Part shown: positions 42,896-49,418 of the stretch, in pieces | Layout: the number at the start of each line of letters is the position of its first letter | Numbering within the stretch: position 1 is the first letter of the stretch | Program-made: the position numbers and the translations under genes | NCBI GenBank assembly: GCA_035384565.1 | Contig: DAOOIT010000040.1 | Span: 1 to 54,056, forward strand | Origin: Planctomycetota bacterium | GTDB taxonomy: Bacteria > Planctomycetota > PUPC01 > DSUN01 | Length of the DNA: 54,056 nucleotides | Direction of reading: 5' to 3' | Notes under the pieces: generated by a model | The model's database searches: none | Told to the model about the DNA's origin: nothing | Seen by the model: only the letters and a program-made list of their open reading frames with translations

Positions 42896-44491
42896 ATGGC
42901 AGTGCCCCGCACACGTGAGGAACAGGCCAGGGCGCGCTGGCGCCTCGCCTCGCTGTTCGTGTTCGTTCTGGCGCTGGGCCTCACCTGCCTCACGATAGAC
43001 GACCCCGGGCTTGCCTGGGACGAGCCGTTCTCCATCGGCGCCGGCGCCTCCTATGCCGCGTGGCTCGCTTCGCCCTCTATCTCGGCGGAGAGCATCGCGC
43101 GGCACTGGGGGATGAACCACGAGCACCCGCCGCTCGCCAAGCTGCTGATGGGCATCTCACAACGCCTCCTGCCCGAGGGCTCGCCAATCCTTGCCTCGCG
43201 GCTCGTGACCGCGCTGCTGTTCGCCCTTCTCGTCGAGCTGGTTTTCAAGTTCACAGGCTCTGCCTTCGGCGGCCTGGCGGGCCTCATGGCGGCGCTGAGC
43301 CTGCCCTGCATGCCGCGCGTCTTCGGTCATGCGCACTTCGCCGCCCTCGATGTGCCGATGGCCCTCACCTGGCTGCTCGCCGTGGTGGCCTTCGCGCGCG
43401 CCGTGATCCTGGGCACCCACGCGTCGTGCGCGCTCTCGGGCCTGTGCTTCGGCCTGGCGTTGCTGACGAAGATCAACGGGGTGTTTCTCCCGCTGGTCTA
43501 CGCGGGCTGGGGCATCGGCTTCCACGGCAAGAGGGCCGTGAAGCCGCTGGTCTGGACTCTGCTGCTCGGCCCCGCCGTGTTCGTGGCCGGCTGGCCGTGG
43601 CTGTGGCACGACACGCTGGCCCGCATCCGCGGTTATCTGCTCCCCACGTGGCGCGTGCCGATCCCAGTGCTCTACTTCGGCCGGGTCTACGGCGACACGT
43701 TTGCGCCCTTCCACTACCCGCTCGTGATGACGGCCGCCACGATCCCCATCGGTGTGCTGGCTCTGGTGATCCTGGGCGCGGTGCGAGCCGCGCGGAAGTT
43801 CCGCGCCGAGCCGCTCCTGGCGTTGGTGGCGATCAACGCGGGGCTGGCGATCGGTGTCTTCATGCTGCCCGGGCTGCCGAAGTACGACGGCGTGCGCCTG
43901 TTTCTCCCTGCCTTCCCGTTCCTGGCCATCCTGGCCGGCACAGCCGGGCGCCGCTGCTGGGATTGGCTGGTGGGACACTCGCGCGGGCGCCCCTGGCGCC
44001 CGCTGTTCGTGACGGCGGCGTTCTTCGTGAGCCAGGCGGGCGCTCTATGGTGGATTCACCCCTGCGAGCTGAGCTACTACAACGCCCTCGTCGGCGGCCT
44101 GTGGGGAGCCCACAAGCTGGGGATGGAGGTCACATACTGGCACGACGTGGTGAACCGCGACCTCTTCGCGTGGCTGAACCGCCGGTGCCCCGTGGGCGCC
44201 ACGGTGGCGTTCTATCCCGTGGGCGAAACGGTGGTTTTCCCGCCGTCTGGCGGACGGCAGGCGCCCAACTACTACGACACCTTCTACCTCAACACCCCGG
44301 AGCCGAAGCGGCTGGTCGCCGTGCGCCTCGAGCATGCGCGCCGCTACGACTTCGTGGTGATCAACGCGCGCGAGGCGATGATCCGCTGGCACAAGAACGA
44401 CGTCGCGCTGCGCTACCTCACGCAGCGGAAGCCCCTCTACGAGGTGCGCAAGCAGGGGGTGCTGCTGGCGGCGGTGTACGCCAGGGAATGA
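42896..44491 (+). CDS. GT39-like polytopic glycosyltransferase, third copy
   Basis: A 531-residue inner-membrane glycosyltransferase of the PMT family. The first hydrophobic helix is followed by DDPGLAWDEPFSIGAGASY, with the catalytic acidic pair, and then HWGMNHEHPPLAKLLMG, a clear PMT motif. About ten more membrane segments follow, with a soluble C-terminal region of about 110 residues. The start at 42896 lies six bases after the stop of the exported Gfo/Idh gene, suggesting one transcript. It is not closely similar to the two GT39 proteins at 28-35 kb. The acceptor is unknown. Confidence 0.85.
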   Translation: MAVPRTREEQARARWRLASLFVFVLALGLTCLTIDDPGLAWDEPFSIGAGASYAAWLASPSISAESIARHWGMNHEHPPLAKLLMGISQRLLPEGSPILASRLVTALLFALLVELVFKFTGSAFGGLAGLMAALSLPCMPRVFGHAHFAALDVPMALTWLLAVVAFARAVILGTHASCALSGLCFGLALLTKINGVFLPLVYAGWGIGFHGKRAVKPLVWTLLLGPAVFVAGWPWLWHDTLARIRGYLLPTWRVPIPVLYFGRVYGDTFAPFHYPLVMTAATIPIGVLALVILGAVRAARKFRAEPLLALVAINAGLAIGVFMLPGLPKYDGVRLFLPAFPFLAILAGTAGRRCWDWLVGHSRGRPWRPLFVTAAFFVSQAGALWWIHPCELSYYNALVGGLWGAHKLGMEVTYWHDVVNRDLFAWLNRRCPVGATVAFYPVGETVVFPPSGGRQAPNYYDTFYLNTPEPKRLVAVRLEHARRYDFVVINAREAMIRWHKNDVALRYLTQRKPLYEVRKQGVLLAAVYARE

Positions 44492-44507
44492 GCCGCCAGC
44501 GCGCCGC

Positions 44508-45899
44508 TCAGCGGAGTTCCTTCGGCAGCGTGCCCTCAGTCTTCATCACGTCAATCAACTCGTAGCGGTCCAGGGCACGCCGGATCTCGGCGGGGTTCCT
44601 GTGCCGCAGCGCCCAGGCGCGGTCGTTGGCAAAGCGTACCAGGCTGCGGGCCAGCAGCGCCGCGGCCTCGCGCAGGTCGGCGCGGCTCACCTTGTCCAGC
44701 GTGTCGGCGGCGGTGTGGCCGTAGCCACGCCCCTTGGGCGCCCCACCCACGTTGCCCAGCATGCACACGGGCACGCCGGCCACCATGAAGGGGAAGTGGT
44801 CGGAGTAGGGATTCGGCCGCGCCGCGAAGACGATCTCCTGGCGCATCTCACTGGCCATCGCCGCCAGAGGCGCCTTCGCCTCACTCCAGCACTGGAAGTC
44901 GAAGCCCTTGCCCCGTTCGCTCCCGATGCAATCCACGTTCACCATGAGCCGCGTGCGGGCCATCTCGCTGCGGTGCCGCTCGACATAGGCATGGCCGCCG
45001 CGCAGGCCGACCTCCTCGGCCCCGAAGCACACGAACCGCACGGTGCGCCGGAGCCTGGCGCGGTGCGGAGCGAGAAGCCTGGCCGCTTCGAGAACGGTGG
45101 CCACGCCGCTGCCGTTGTCGTGGGCCGCCTGCGAGATGTCGTGCCCGTCGTAATGGCCGCCAACCACGATCGTTTGTTCGGGGTGCTCGTTGCCTGGAAA
45201 CTCGCCGATGATATTGCGGCTTGTTCCCTGGAACATCGCGTCGTGCGTCTGGATGCGCAGGCGCACGGTGCCCTGGCCGAGGAGCCTCATCAGGCAGAGG
45301 CCCGTCTCCTTCGACACGCCCAGGCCCGGCACGTCCGGCTTCCGGTCGAATCGCAGCGTGCCGGTGGGCGCCAGGAGTCCGTCGTAATGGTTCATGAACA
45401 GGAATGCCTTGGCGCCGGCTGCGCAGGCGCGGGTGTACTTCTCGGCCCGGTGCACCCACCGATGGTAATACCCCGGCGATTCGCTGGTGGCCAGCACGGC
45501 TTTGCCCCTGATCGCGCCGCGCAGCCGGGCAAAGTCCTCGGGCATCCCCTCCCCCACGCTTACCAGCTCGAGCTCGATGCCCCGCCCGCGCGTGGCCGGC
45601 GAGTAGGGCAAGGCGATGCAGTCGAGCCGCTCGCGGGCAGGGCTCACGACTTCGAGCGTCGGCTTCCGCCCGCGCCGCCACGCCAGCAGCCTGAAAGGCT
45701 CGGCGTGCACGCGGCTGAGGCCGACGGCCCGCATCCGCTCGAGCAGGAAGTCGCCGGCCCGGCGCTCGTCGCCGCTCGCAGCGAAGCGGCTGCCATATGT
45801 CTCGCAGAGCTCGCGGAGCAGGGTCAGCCCGTCATCCGACACCATGGCCTCGCCCACGAGGCGCACGTCCAACTCCCGCCGCGAATCGGCTGAACTCAT
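44508..45899 (-). CDS. M28-family zinc metallopeptidase
   Basis: A 463-residue aminopeptidase-like protein. A protease-associated-type insert (about 100-215) precedes the catalytic domain. The metal ligands are visible: His and Asp in VGGHYDGHD, Asp in AAHDNGSGV, the catalytic GAEEVGLRGG, Asp in MVNVDCIGS and His in YGHTAADT. There is no clear signal peptide, so it may be cytosolic or use an unusual export route. The ATG at 45899 has a strong AGGAGGTCC site. It is convergent with the GT39 gene (16 bases) and divergent from the GHMP kinase gene. Confidence 0.92.
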   Translation of the reverse strand: MSSADSRRELDVRLVGEAMVSDDGLTLLRELCETYGSRFAASGDERRAGDFLLERMRAVGLSRVHAEPFRLLAWRRGRKPTLEVVSPARERLDCIALPYSPATRGRGIELELVSVGEGMPEDFARLRGAIRGKAVLATSESPGYYHRWVHRAEKYTRACAAGAKAFLFMNHYDGLLAPTGTLRFDRKPDVPGLGVSKETGLCLMRLLGQGTVRLRIQTHDAMFQGTSRNIIGEFPGNEHPEQTIVVGGHYDGHDISQAAHDNGSGVATVLEAARLLAPHRARLRRTVRFVCFGAEEVGLRGGHAYVERHRSEMARTRLMVNVDCIGSERGKGFDFQCWSEAKAPLAAMASEMRQEIVFAARPNPYSDHFPFMVAGVPVCMLGNVGGAPKGRGYGHTAADTLDKVSRADLREAAALLARSLVRFANDRAWALRHRNPAEIRRALDRYELIDVMKTEGTLPKELR

Positions 45900-45912
45900 C
45901 CTGGACCTCCTG

Positions 45913-45941
45913 TAGACAGTGGAGGGCACTCGGGGTATAAT
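45913..45941 (+). promoter_or_regulatory. Promoter for the GHMP kinase
   Basis: TAGACA (45913-45918), 17 bases, perfect TATAAT (45936-45941), 40 bases before the ATG at 45982. Its -35 lies within the upstream leader of the divergent M28 gene. Confidence 0.65.
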
Positions 45942-45981
45942 CTTCCCAGAAGGGCGCTAACGCGGCGCCCAGACAAGGGGG

Positions 45982-47019
45982 ATGCTCATGGTGCGGGCCC
46001 GCGCGCCAGTGCGCATTGATTTCGCGGGGGGCTGGACCGATGTCGCCCGTTTCGCGCGCGAGTCGGCCGGCGCGGTCGTCAACGCGGCCATCAGCATCTA
46101 CTCCTACGCGTCCGTGCGTCGCGATCCGGCCGCTGCCGATTCCGGCGGCGGGATTCGGATCTACGCGACTGACTTCGACCTCTACATCGAGGCGGCGGAT
46201 ATCCGCCGGCTCGAGTACGACGGCAATGCGGACCTGCTCAAGGCGGCCATCCGGCACCTGAACGTGGACGAGAGCTTCTTCATCACCACCCGCTCGGACG
46301 CCCCGCCGGGCAGCGGCCTCGGCACGTCGGCGGCCATGGGCGTGGCCCTCATCGGCGCGCTCAGCCAGCTCGTGGCCCGCCCGCTGCTCGCCCACGAGGT
46401 GGCGGAGCTGGCCAGCGAGATCGAGCGCGAGGAACTGCACATCCTCGGCGGCAAACAGGATCAGTACGCCAGCGCGCTCGGCGGCTTGCAGTTCATGGAG
46501 TTCCACGGCGAGACGGTGCGCGCCGCGCCCCTCCGCCTGGCGCCCGCCACCGAATTCGACCTTCAGAAGCACCTCGTGCTCTGCTACACGGAGCAGTCGC
46601 GCCTGTCCGGCGACATCCACCAGCGCGTGACCGAGGCATTCCGCAAGGGCGAGGCCAACACCACCCGCGCCATTGCCGACCTCAAGCGCATCGCCCGAGC
46701 CATGAAGGAGCGCCTCCTCCTGGGCGACCTCGAGGGCTTCGCCCGGCTGATGAGCGACAACTGGGCCAATCAGAAGCGCCTCCACCCCTCCGTCACTAAC
46801 GAACGCATTGACGAGCTCTTCGCCATCGCCGCGGAGTCGGGCGCGGCCGGCGGCAAGGCCTGCGGAGCCGGCGGCGGCGGCTGCCTCGTTTTCATCGCCA
46901 AGCCTGACCGCGAGCACATCCTGCGCCAGGCCCTCAAGGAGGCCGGCGCGCGCCTCCTTGACTTCGTTTTCGACCACTCGGGCCTCCAGGTCACTTCCGA
47001 CTCCCCGGCCGCCACCTAG
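45982..47019 (+). CDS. GHMP kinase, heptose-7-phosphate kinase (HddA)-like
   Basis: A 345-residue sugar kinase. The N-terminal RAPVRIDFAGGWTDVARFA is typical of HddA and fucokinase-like enzymes. The ATP loop is PPGSGLGTSAAMGVALIG, the mid-protein GGKQDQYASALGG matches the family, and the third motif is KACGAGGGGCLVFI. HddA makes GDP-heptose precursors for S-layer or LPS glycans, which would fit the GT9 transferase at 7156. Fucose or galacturonate kinase is the alternative. The start at 45982 has AAGGGGG upstream (an ATG at 45988 is also possible). Its stop codon overlaps that of the convergent macro-domain gene. Confidence 0.88.
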   Translation: MLMVRARAPVRIDFAGGWTDVARFARESAGAVVNAAISIYSYASVRRDPAAADSGGGIRIYATDFDLYIEAADIRRLEYDGNADLLKAAIRHLNVDESFFITTRSDAPPGSGLGTSAAMGVALIGALSQLVARPLLAHEVAELASEIEREELHILGGKQDQYASALGGLQFMEFHGETVRAAPLRLAPATEFDLQKHLVLCYTEQSRLSGDIHQRVTEAFRKGEANTTRAIADLKRIARAMKERLLLGDLEGFARLMSDNWANQKRLHPSVTNERIDELFAIAAESGAAGGKACGAGGGGCLVFIAKPDREHILRQALKEAGARLLDFVFDHSGLQVTSDSPAAT

Positions 47020-47579
47020 TTCTCGCCCTGTCGCGGCCGGCGGGGCCGGCGCAGCTCGCCCATGTGCTCGAGAGCCTCCCGGAACGCTTCGAACGCATCT
47101 TCCTTGAAGAGCACGATGTGGATTCGCTCCAGCCCGGAGCCCGCGGCCAGGTGGCGCCCGATCGTCTCCAGCATGGCGCGGGCCGAATACTCGGGCGCCA
47201 GCGCCGCCGCCCCCGTGCCAATGGCAGGGAAGGCCACCGTGCGCAGCTTCAGTTCCTCGGCGCGGCGGAGCGCGCTGCGCGTGGCCAGCGCCACGTTTTC
47301 CTCGCTCGTGAAATGCCCGATTTCCATGCTCACGGCGTGGATCACATACTTCGCCTTCAGCCCGCCGGCTGACGTCACCACCGCCTCGCCCACGGGCACC
47401 ATGCCGATCTTGTCACACTCGTCCTGAATCACCTTGCCGCCCTTGCGGCCGATGGCGCCGGACACCCCCGCGCCCAGGATCAGATCGCTGTTCGCCGCAT
47501 TGATGATCGCGTCCACCTCCGCCTCGGTGATATCGCCCAGCCGCAACTCGATCTTCGCCTTGATCGCATCCAGGTCCAT
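47016..47579 (-). CDS. Macro-domain protein (ADP-ribose-binding)
   Basis: A 187-residue single macro domain. Signatures are LGDITEAEVDAIINAANSDL, GAGVSGAIGRKGG and a C-terminal FPAIGTGAAALAPEYSA. Such proteins bind or hydrolyse ADP-ribose derivatives, including O-acetyl-ADP-ribose and ADP-ribosylated proteins or DNA. A basic tail (RRPRRPRQGEN) follows. The start at 47579 has GGGAGAG upstream; the frame extends further but lacks family similarity. It lies between the GHMP kinase and lexA. Confidence 0.93.
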   Translation of the reverse strand: MDLDAIKAKIELRLGDITEAEVDAIINAANSDLILGAGVSGAIGRKGGKVIQDECDKIGMVPVGEAVVTSAGGLKAKYVIHAVSMEIGHFTSEENVALATRSALRRAEELKLRTVAFPAIGTGAAALAPEYSARAMLETIGRHLAAGSGLERIHIVLFKEDAFEAFREALEHMGELRRPRRPRQGEN

Positions 47580-47622
47580 GCCGCTCTCTCCCGCAAGAGG
47601 TTCGGGGCTGATGACCCTCCCG

Positions 47623-47651
47623 ATTATAGCCGAAAGGCTCAGGGGCGGAAA
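47623..47651 (-). promoter_or_regulatory. Candidate promoter for the macro-domain gene
   Basis: On the minus strand TTTCCG (47646-47651), 17 bases, perfect TATAAT (47623-47628), about 45 bases before the start. The -35 is weak. Confidence 0.4.
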
Positions 47652-47753
47652 GCGCGACGCGCGAATCACGTACGCGCGGCGGCCCGGGCAGAGCCCCTGG
47701 CCTTTCGGTATCGCCCTGGCGCTGCCCGACATGCATCGCATGCATTTTCGCGC

Positions 47754-47782
47754 TTGACATCCACACATTTGTGTGGTATCCT
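47754..47782 (+). promoter_or_regulatory. lexA promoter
   Basis: Consensus TTGACA (47754-47759), exactly 17 bases, TATCCT (47777-47782). The transcript would start at about 47789, giving a leader of about 15 bases that carries AAGGAAGG before the ATG at 47804. Confidence 0.7.
47761..47776. promoter_or_regulatory. Candidate LexA operator
   Basis: CCACACA-TT-TGTGTGG is a palindrome with perfect 7-base arms. It fills nearly the whole spacer between the -35 and -10 of the lexA promoter. Its position and symmetry suggest autoregulation by LexA. It does not match the E. coli (CTGT-N8-ACAG) or B. subtilis (GAAC-N4-GTTC) boxes, but LexA boxes differ between phyla. Confidence 0.6.
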
Positions 47783-47803
47783 GGATGCAGAAAGGAAGGC
47801 ATC

Positions 47804-48439
47804 ATGGCCAAAACCCTCACGGCGAAGCAGCGGGCGATCCTCGAATTCATCCGCGGCGAGACCGCCCGGCGTGGCCTCCCGCCCACCATTCGCGAGATCG
47901 GCGCACGCTTCGGCCTCCGCTCCACAGGCTCCGTGCGCGACTATCTGCGCGCCCTCGAGCGCAAAGGCCACATTGGCCGCCGTCGCCACCTCTCGCGTGG
48001 CATCGTGCTCGCCGCCCCGGTCTGGCGCGCGCCGCGGCTCCAAGCCCCCGCGTCGCGCCCCGCCATTCCCCTCGTCGGCGACATCGCCGCCGGCACGCCT
48101 CAGCTCGCCATCGAGAACTCCGCGGATTCTCTCGCGCTCGACCCTGCCCTCTTTGGCGGCGGCGAGCTGTTCGCACTCCGCGTGCGGGGCGACAGCATGC
48201 GCGACGCCGGCATCTACGAAGGCGACCACGTCATCGTCCGCCGCCAAGCCACCGCCGACAACGGCGATATCGTCGTCGCCCTGCTCGACGACGAAGCCAC
48301 CGTCAAGCGCTTCTTCCACGAAGGCCGCCGCGTAAGGCTCCAGCCCGAGAATCCGGCCTTCAGGCCCCTGTTCCTCACCCCCAGGCAGGCCGAATTGCAG
48401 CTCCTCGGCAAAGTCGTCGGGGTGCTGAGAAAGCTCTGA
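47804..48439 (+). CDS. lexA: LexA repressor
   Basis: SOS-response repressor that cuts itself when bound to activated RecA. It has 211 residues. The N-terminal winged helix runs from LTAKQRAILEFIRGE through PPTIREIGARFGL to SVRDYLRALERKG. The self-cleavage site is Ala96-Gly97 in DIAAGTPQ, the catalytic Ser131 is in RGDSMRD and Lys168 in EATVKRFF. The spacing between these residues equals that of E. coli LexA (85, 119, 156). A candidate operator sits in its own promoter. The next gene starts 47 bases on, after an inverted repeat arm. Confidence 0.96.
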   Translation: MAKTLTAKQRAILEFIRGETARRGLPPTIREIGARFGLRSTGSVRDYLRALERKGHIGRRRHLSRGIVLAAPVWRAPRLQAPASRPAIPLVGDIAAGTPQLAIENSADSLALDPALFGGGELFALRVRGDSMRDAGIYEGDHVIVRRQATADNGDIVVALLDDEATVKRFFHEGRRVRLQPENPAFRPLFLTPRQAELQLLGKVVGVLRKL

Positions 48440-48441
48440 GC

Positions 48442-48472
48442 ATTTGCGACTTGCGATTTCCAATTTGCGATT
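48442..48472 (+). repeat. Left arm of 31-nt inverted repeat around the S23 gene
   Basis: Three near-copies of a TTGCGA(T/C) word make up this arm, three bases after the lexA stop. Its reverse complement matches 48849-48879 at 26 of 31 positions with no gap. Confidence 0.9.
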
Positions 48473-48485
48473 GAAGGAGAGCGGA

Positions 48486-48839
48486 ATGACAGAGGAAGAA
48501 ATGAGGATGCGAGCGAAGCATTTCGCCTTGCGGCGCATCCGCCTCGTTGGCGCGTTACCGAGGAACATTCTGGGTAAGGCGATTGGCGCCCAACTTATCC
48601 GCTCTGGGACATCGGTGGGGGCGAACTATCGGGCGGCGTGCAAGGCCCGCTCGAAGGCCGAGTTCATCGCCCGTCTGGGCATCGTGGAGGAAGAAACTGA
48701 CGAAAGCGCTTATTGGATGGAGCTGATCATCGAAGGCAACGTGATGAAGGCCGAGCGGGTGAGCCCCTTGCTCAAGGAGGCCACCGAACTCACCGCCATC
48801 ATGGCCGCATCACGCAAGTCGGCATCAAGCCGCCACTGA
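48486..48839 (+). CDS. S23 / four-helix-bundle protein (23S rRNA intervening-sequence type)
   Basis: A 117-residue all-helical protein of the four-helix-bundle (S23/IVP) family. Diagnostic phrases are LIRSGTSVGANYRAACKARS, EFIARLGIVEEETDESAYWMEL and a C-terminal LLKEATELTAIMAAS. The basic and aromatic residues suggest nucleic-acid binding. In Leptospira and Coxiella, S23 genes sit inside intervening sequences of 23S rRNA; related Avd proteins serve diversity-generating retroelements. Here the gene lies between lexA and a small gene and is bounded by a 31-nt inverted repeat. The start at 48486 opens the family N-terminus. Its role, here and generally, is unknown. Confidence 0.88.
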   Translation: MTEEEMRMRAKHFALRRIRLVGALPRNILGKAIGAQLIRSGTSVGANYRAACKARSKAEFIARLGIVEEETDESAYWMELIIEGNVMKAERVSPLLKEATELTAIMAASRKSASSRH

Positions 48840-48848
48840 GGAATCTGA

Positions 48849-48879
48849 AATCGCAATTCGCAAATTGCAAATCGCAAAT
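48849..48879 (+). repeat. Right arm of 31-nt inverted repeat around the S23 gene
   Basis: An array of AATCGCAA/AATTGCAA words that ends five bases before the ATG at 48884. It pairs with 48442-48472 (26 of 31). A transcript could fold back across the whole S23 gene. Confidence 0.9.
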
Positions 48880-48883
48880 CTCC

Positions 48884-49141
48884 ATGGCTACCACACAAGA
48901 CCTCAATGACCAGATCGATGTCGTTACCGTGTTCCAGGAGGGCCGCATGGCCCCCGTGAAGTTCCGCTGGGGTGGGCGCACCTACCCCGTCACCCGCGTG
49001 GCCTATCGCTGGATCACGCGGCAGGGCGCCTACCCCATTCACCATTTCTCCATCGTCACCCCGGACGACCAGCTCTGCGAACTCGCGCTCAACACGCAGA
49101 ACATGCAGTGGTCGCTCCTCAAGGTGCAGATGGAAGGATAG
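48884..49141 (+). CDS. Small DinB-associated protein (DUF6504-like)
   Basis: An 85-residue, mostly beta-stranded protein (APVKFRWGGRTYPVTRVAY, RWITRQGAYPIHHFSIV, WSLLKVQM). The pattern 'RWxGRxYPVxxV...W...' is like small uncharacterised proteins found beside lexA and dinB or imuB genes (DUF6504 as I recall it); the match is from memory and uncertain. The ATG has no Shine-Dalgarno sequence because the inverted-repeat arm sits directly before it; it may depend on coupling from upstream. Its position before dinB suggests a DNA-repair accessory role. Confidence 0.7.
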   Translation: MATTQDLNDQIDVVTVFQEGRMAPVKFRWGGRTYPVTRVAYRWITRQGAYPIHHFSIVTPDDQLCELALNTQNMQWSLLKVQMEG

Positions 49142-49160
49142 AGGAGAAAGAGCCACGGGC

Positions 49161-49240
49161 GGCGAGCCGCGAGCCACAAGCCTTGAAGAGGAAATCCGCA
49201 ATCCCTCTTATAGCTCGCCGCTCGTAGCTCGCGGCTCGCG
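49161..49240. repeat. Inverted repeat of GCGAGCC words
   Basis: Arm 49161-49181 and arm 49220-49240 match as reverse complements at 18 of 21 bases. Each arm is made of tandem copies of a GCGAGC(C/T) word. The 38-base centre is unremarkable. Confidence 0.75.
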
Positions 49241-49352
49241 GCTCGACCCCATGCTCGGCTTCGACCACAACTTCGCCATCTCGGGGAAGTCCCGGTTCCT
49301 CGCGGGCGCCGCAACGTGCGAGGGAGCCGGGACATCCCCTGTTTCCCACGTA

Positions 49353-49402
49353 GCCGCAAGCGTCCCGCTTGCGGGCTCAACAACAAGCGGGACGCCTGTC
49401 GC
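49353..49402. repeat. Facing pair of dispersed palindromic repeats, copies 2 and 3
   Basis: The 20-mer at 49353-49372 and the reverse complement of 49383-49402 both match the repeat at 6969-6988 (17/20 and 19/20). Copy 2 itself forms a perfect 9-base hairpin (CCGCAAGCG and CGCTTGCGG around TCC, 49354-49374). Confidence 0.75.
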
Positions 49403-49418
49403 CACGCCCCTCGAGCGC

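Larger units (their letters stand above)
49142..49418. other. 277-bp repeat-rich region before dinB
   Basis: No convincing gene. It contains an inverted repeat (49161-49181 with 49220-49240) and a facing pair of dispersed palindromic repeats (49353-49374 and 49383-49402). The frame of dinB is open across part of it, so a longer dinB product from an ATG at 49251 cannot be excluded. Confidence 0.65.

Noticed and set aside
47731..47745. ATGCAT-CGC-ATGCAT double palindrome upstream of lexA
   Set aside because: It looks striking, but it lies upstream of the -35, is short, and no second copy was seen. It is left as possible chance rather than a called site.
48486..48839. S23 gene as part of a diversity-generating retroelement (Avd)
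   Set aside because: No reverse transcriptase, template repeat or variable repeat is found in the window.
49142..49418. LexA operator before dinB
   Set aside because: No CCACACA/TGTGTGG-type or classical LexA palindrome is visible. The half-site at 48890-48896 lies inside a coding region.
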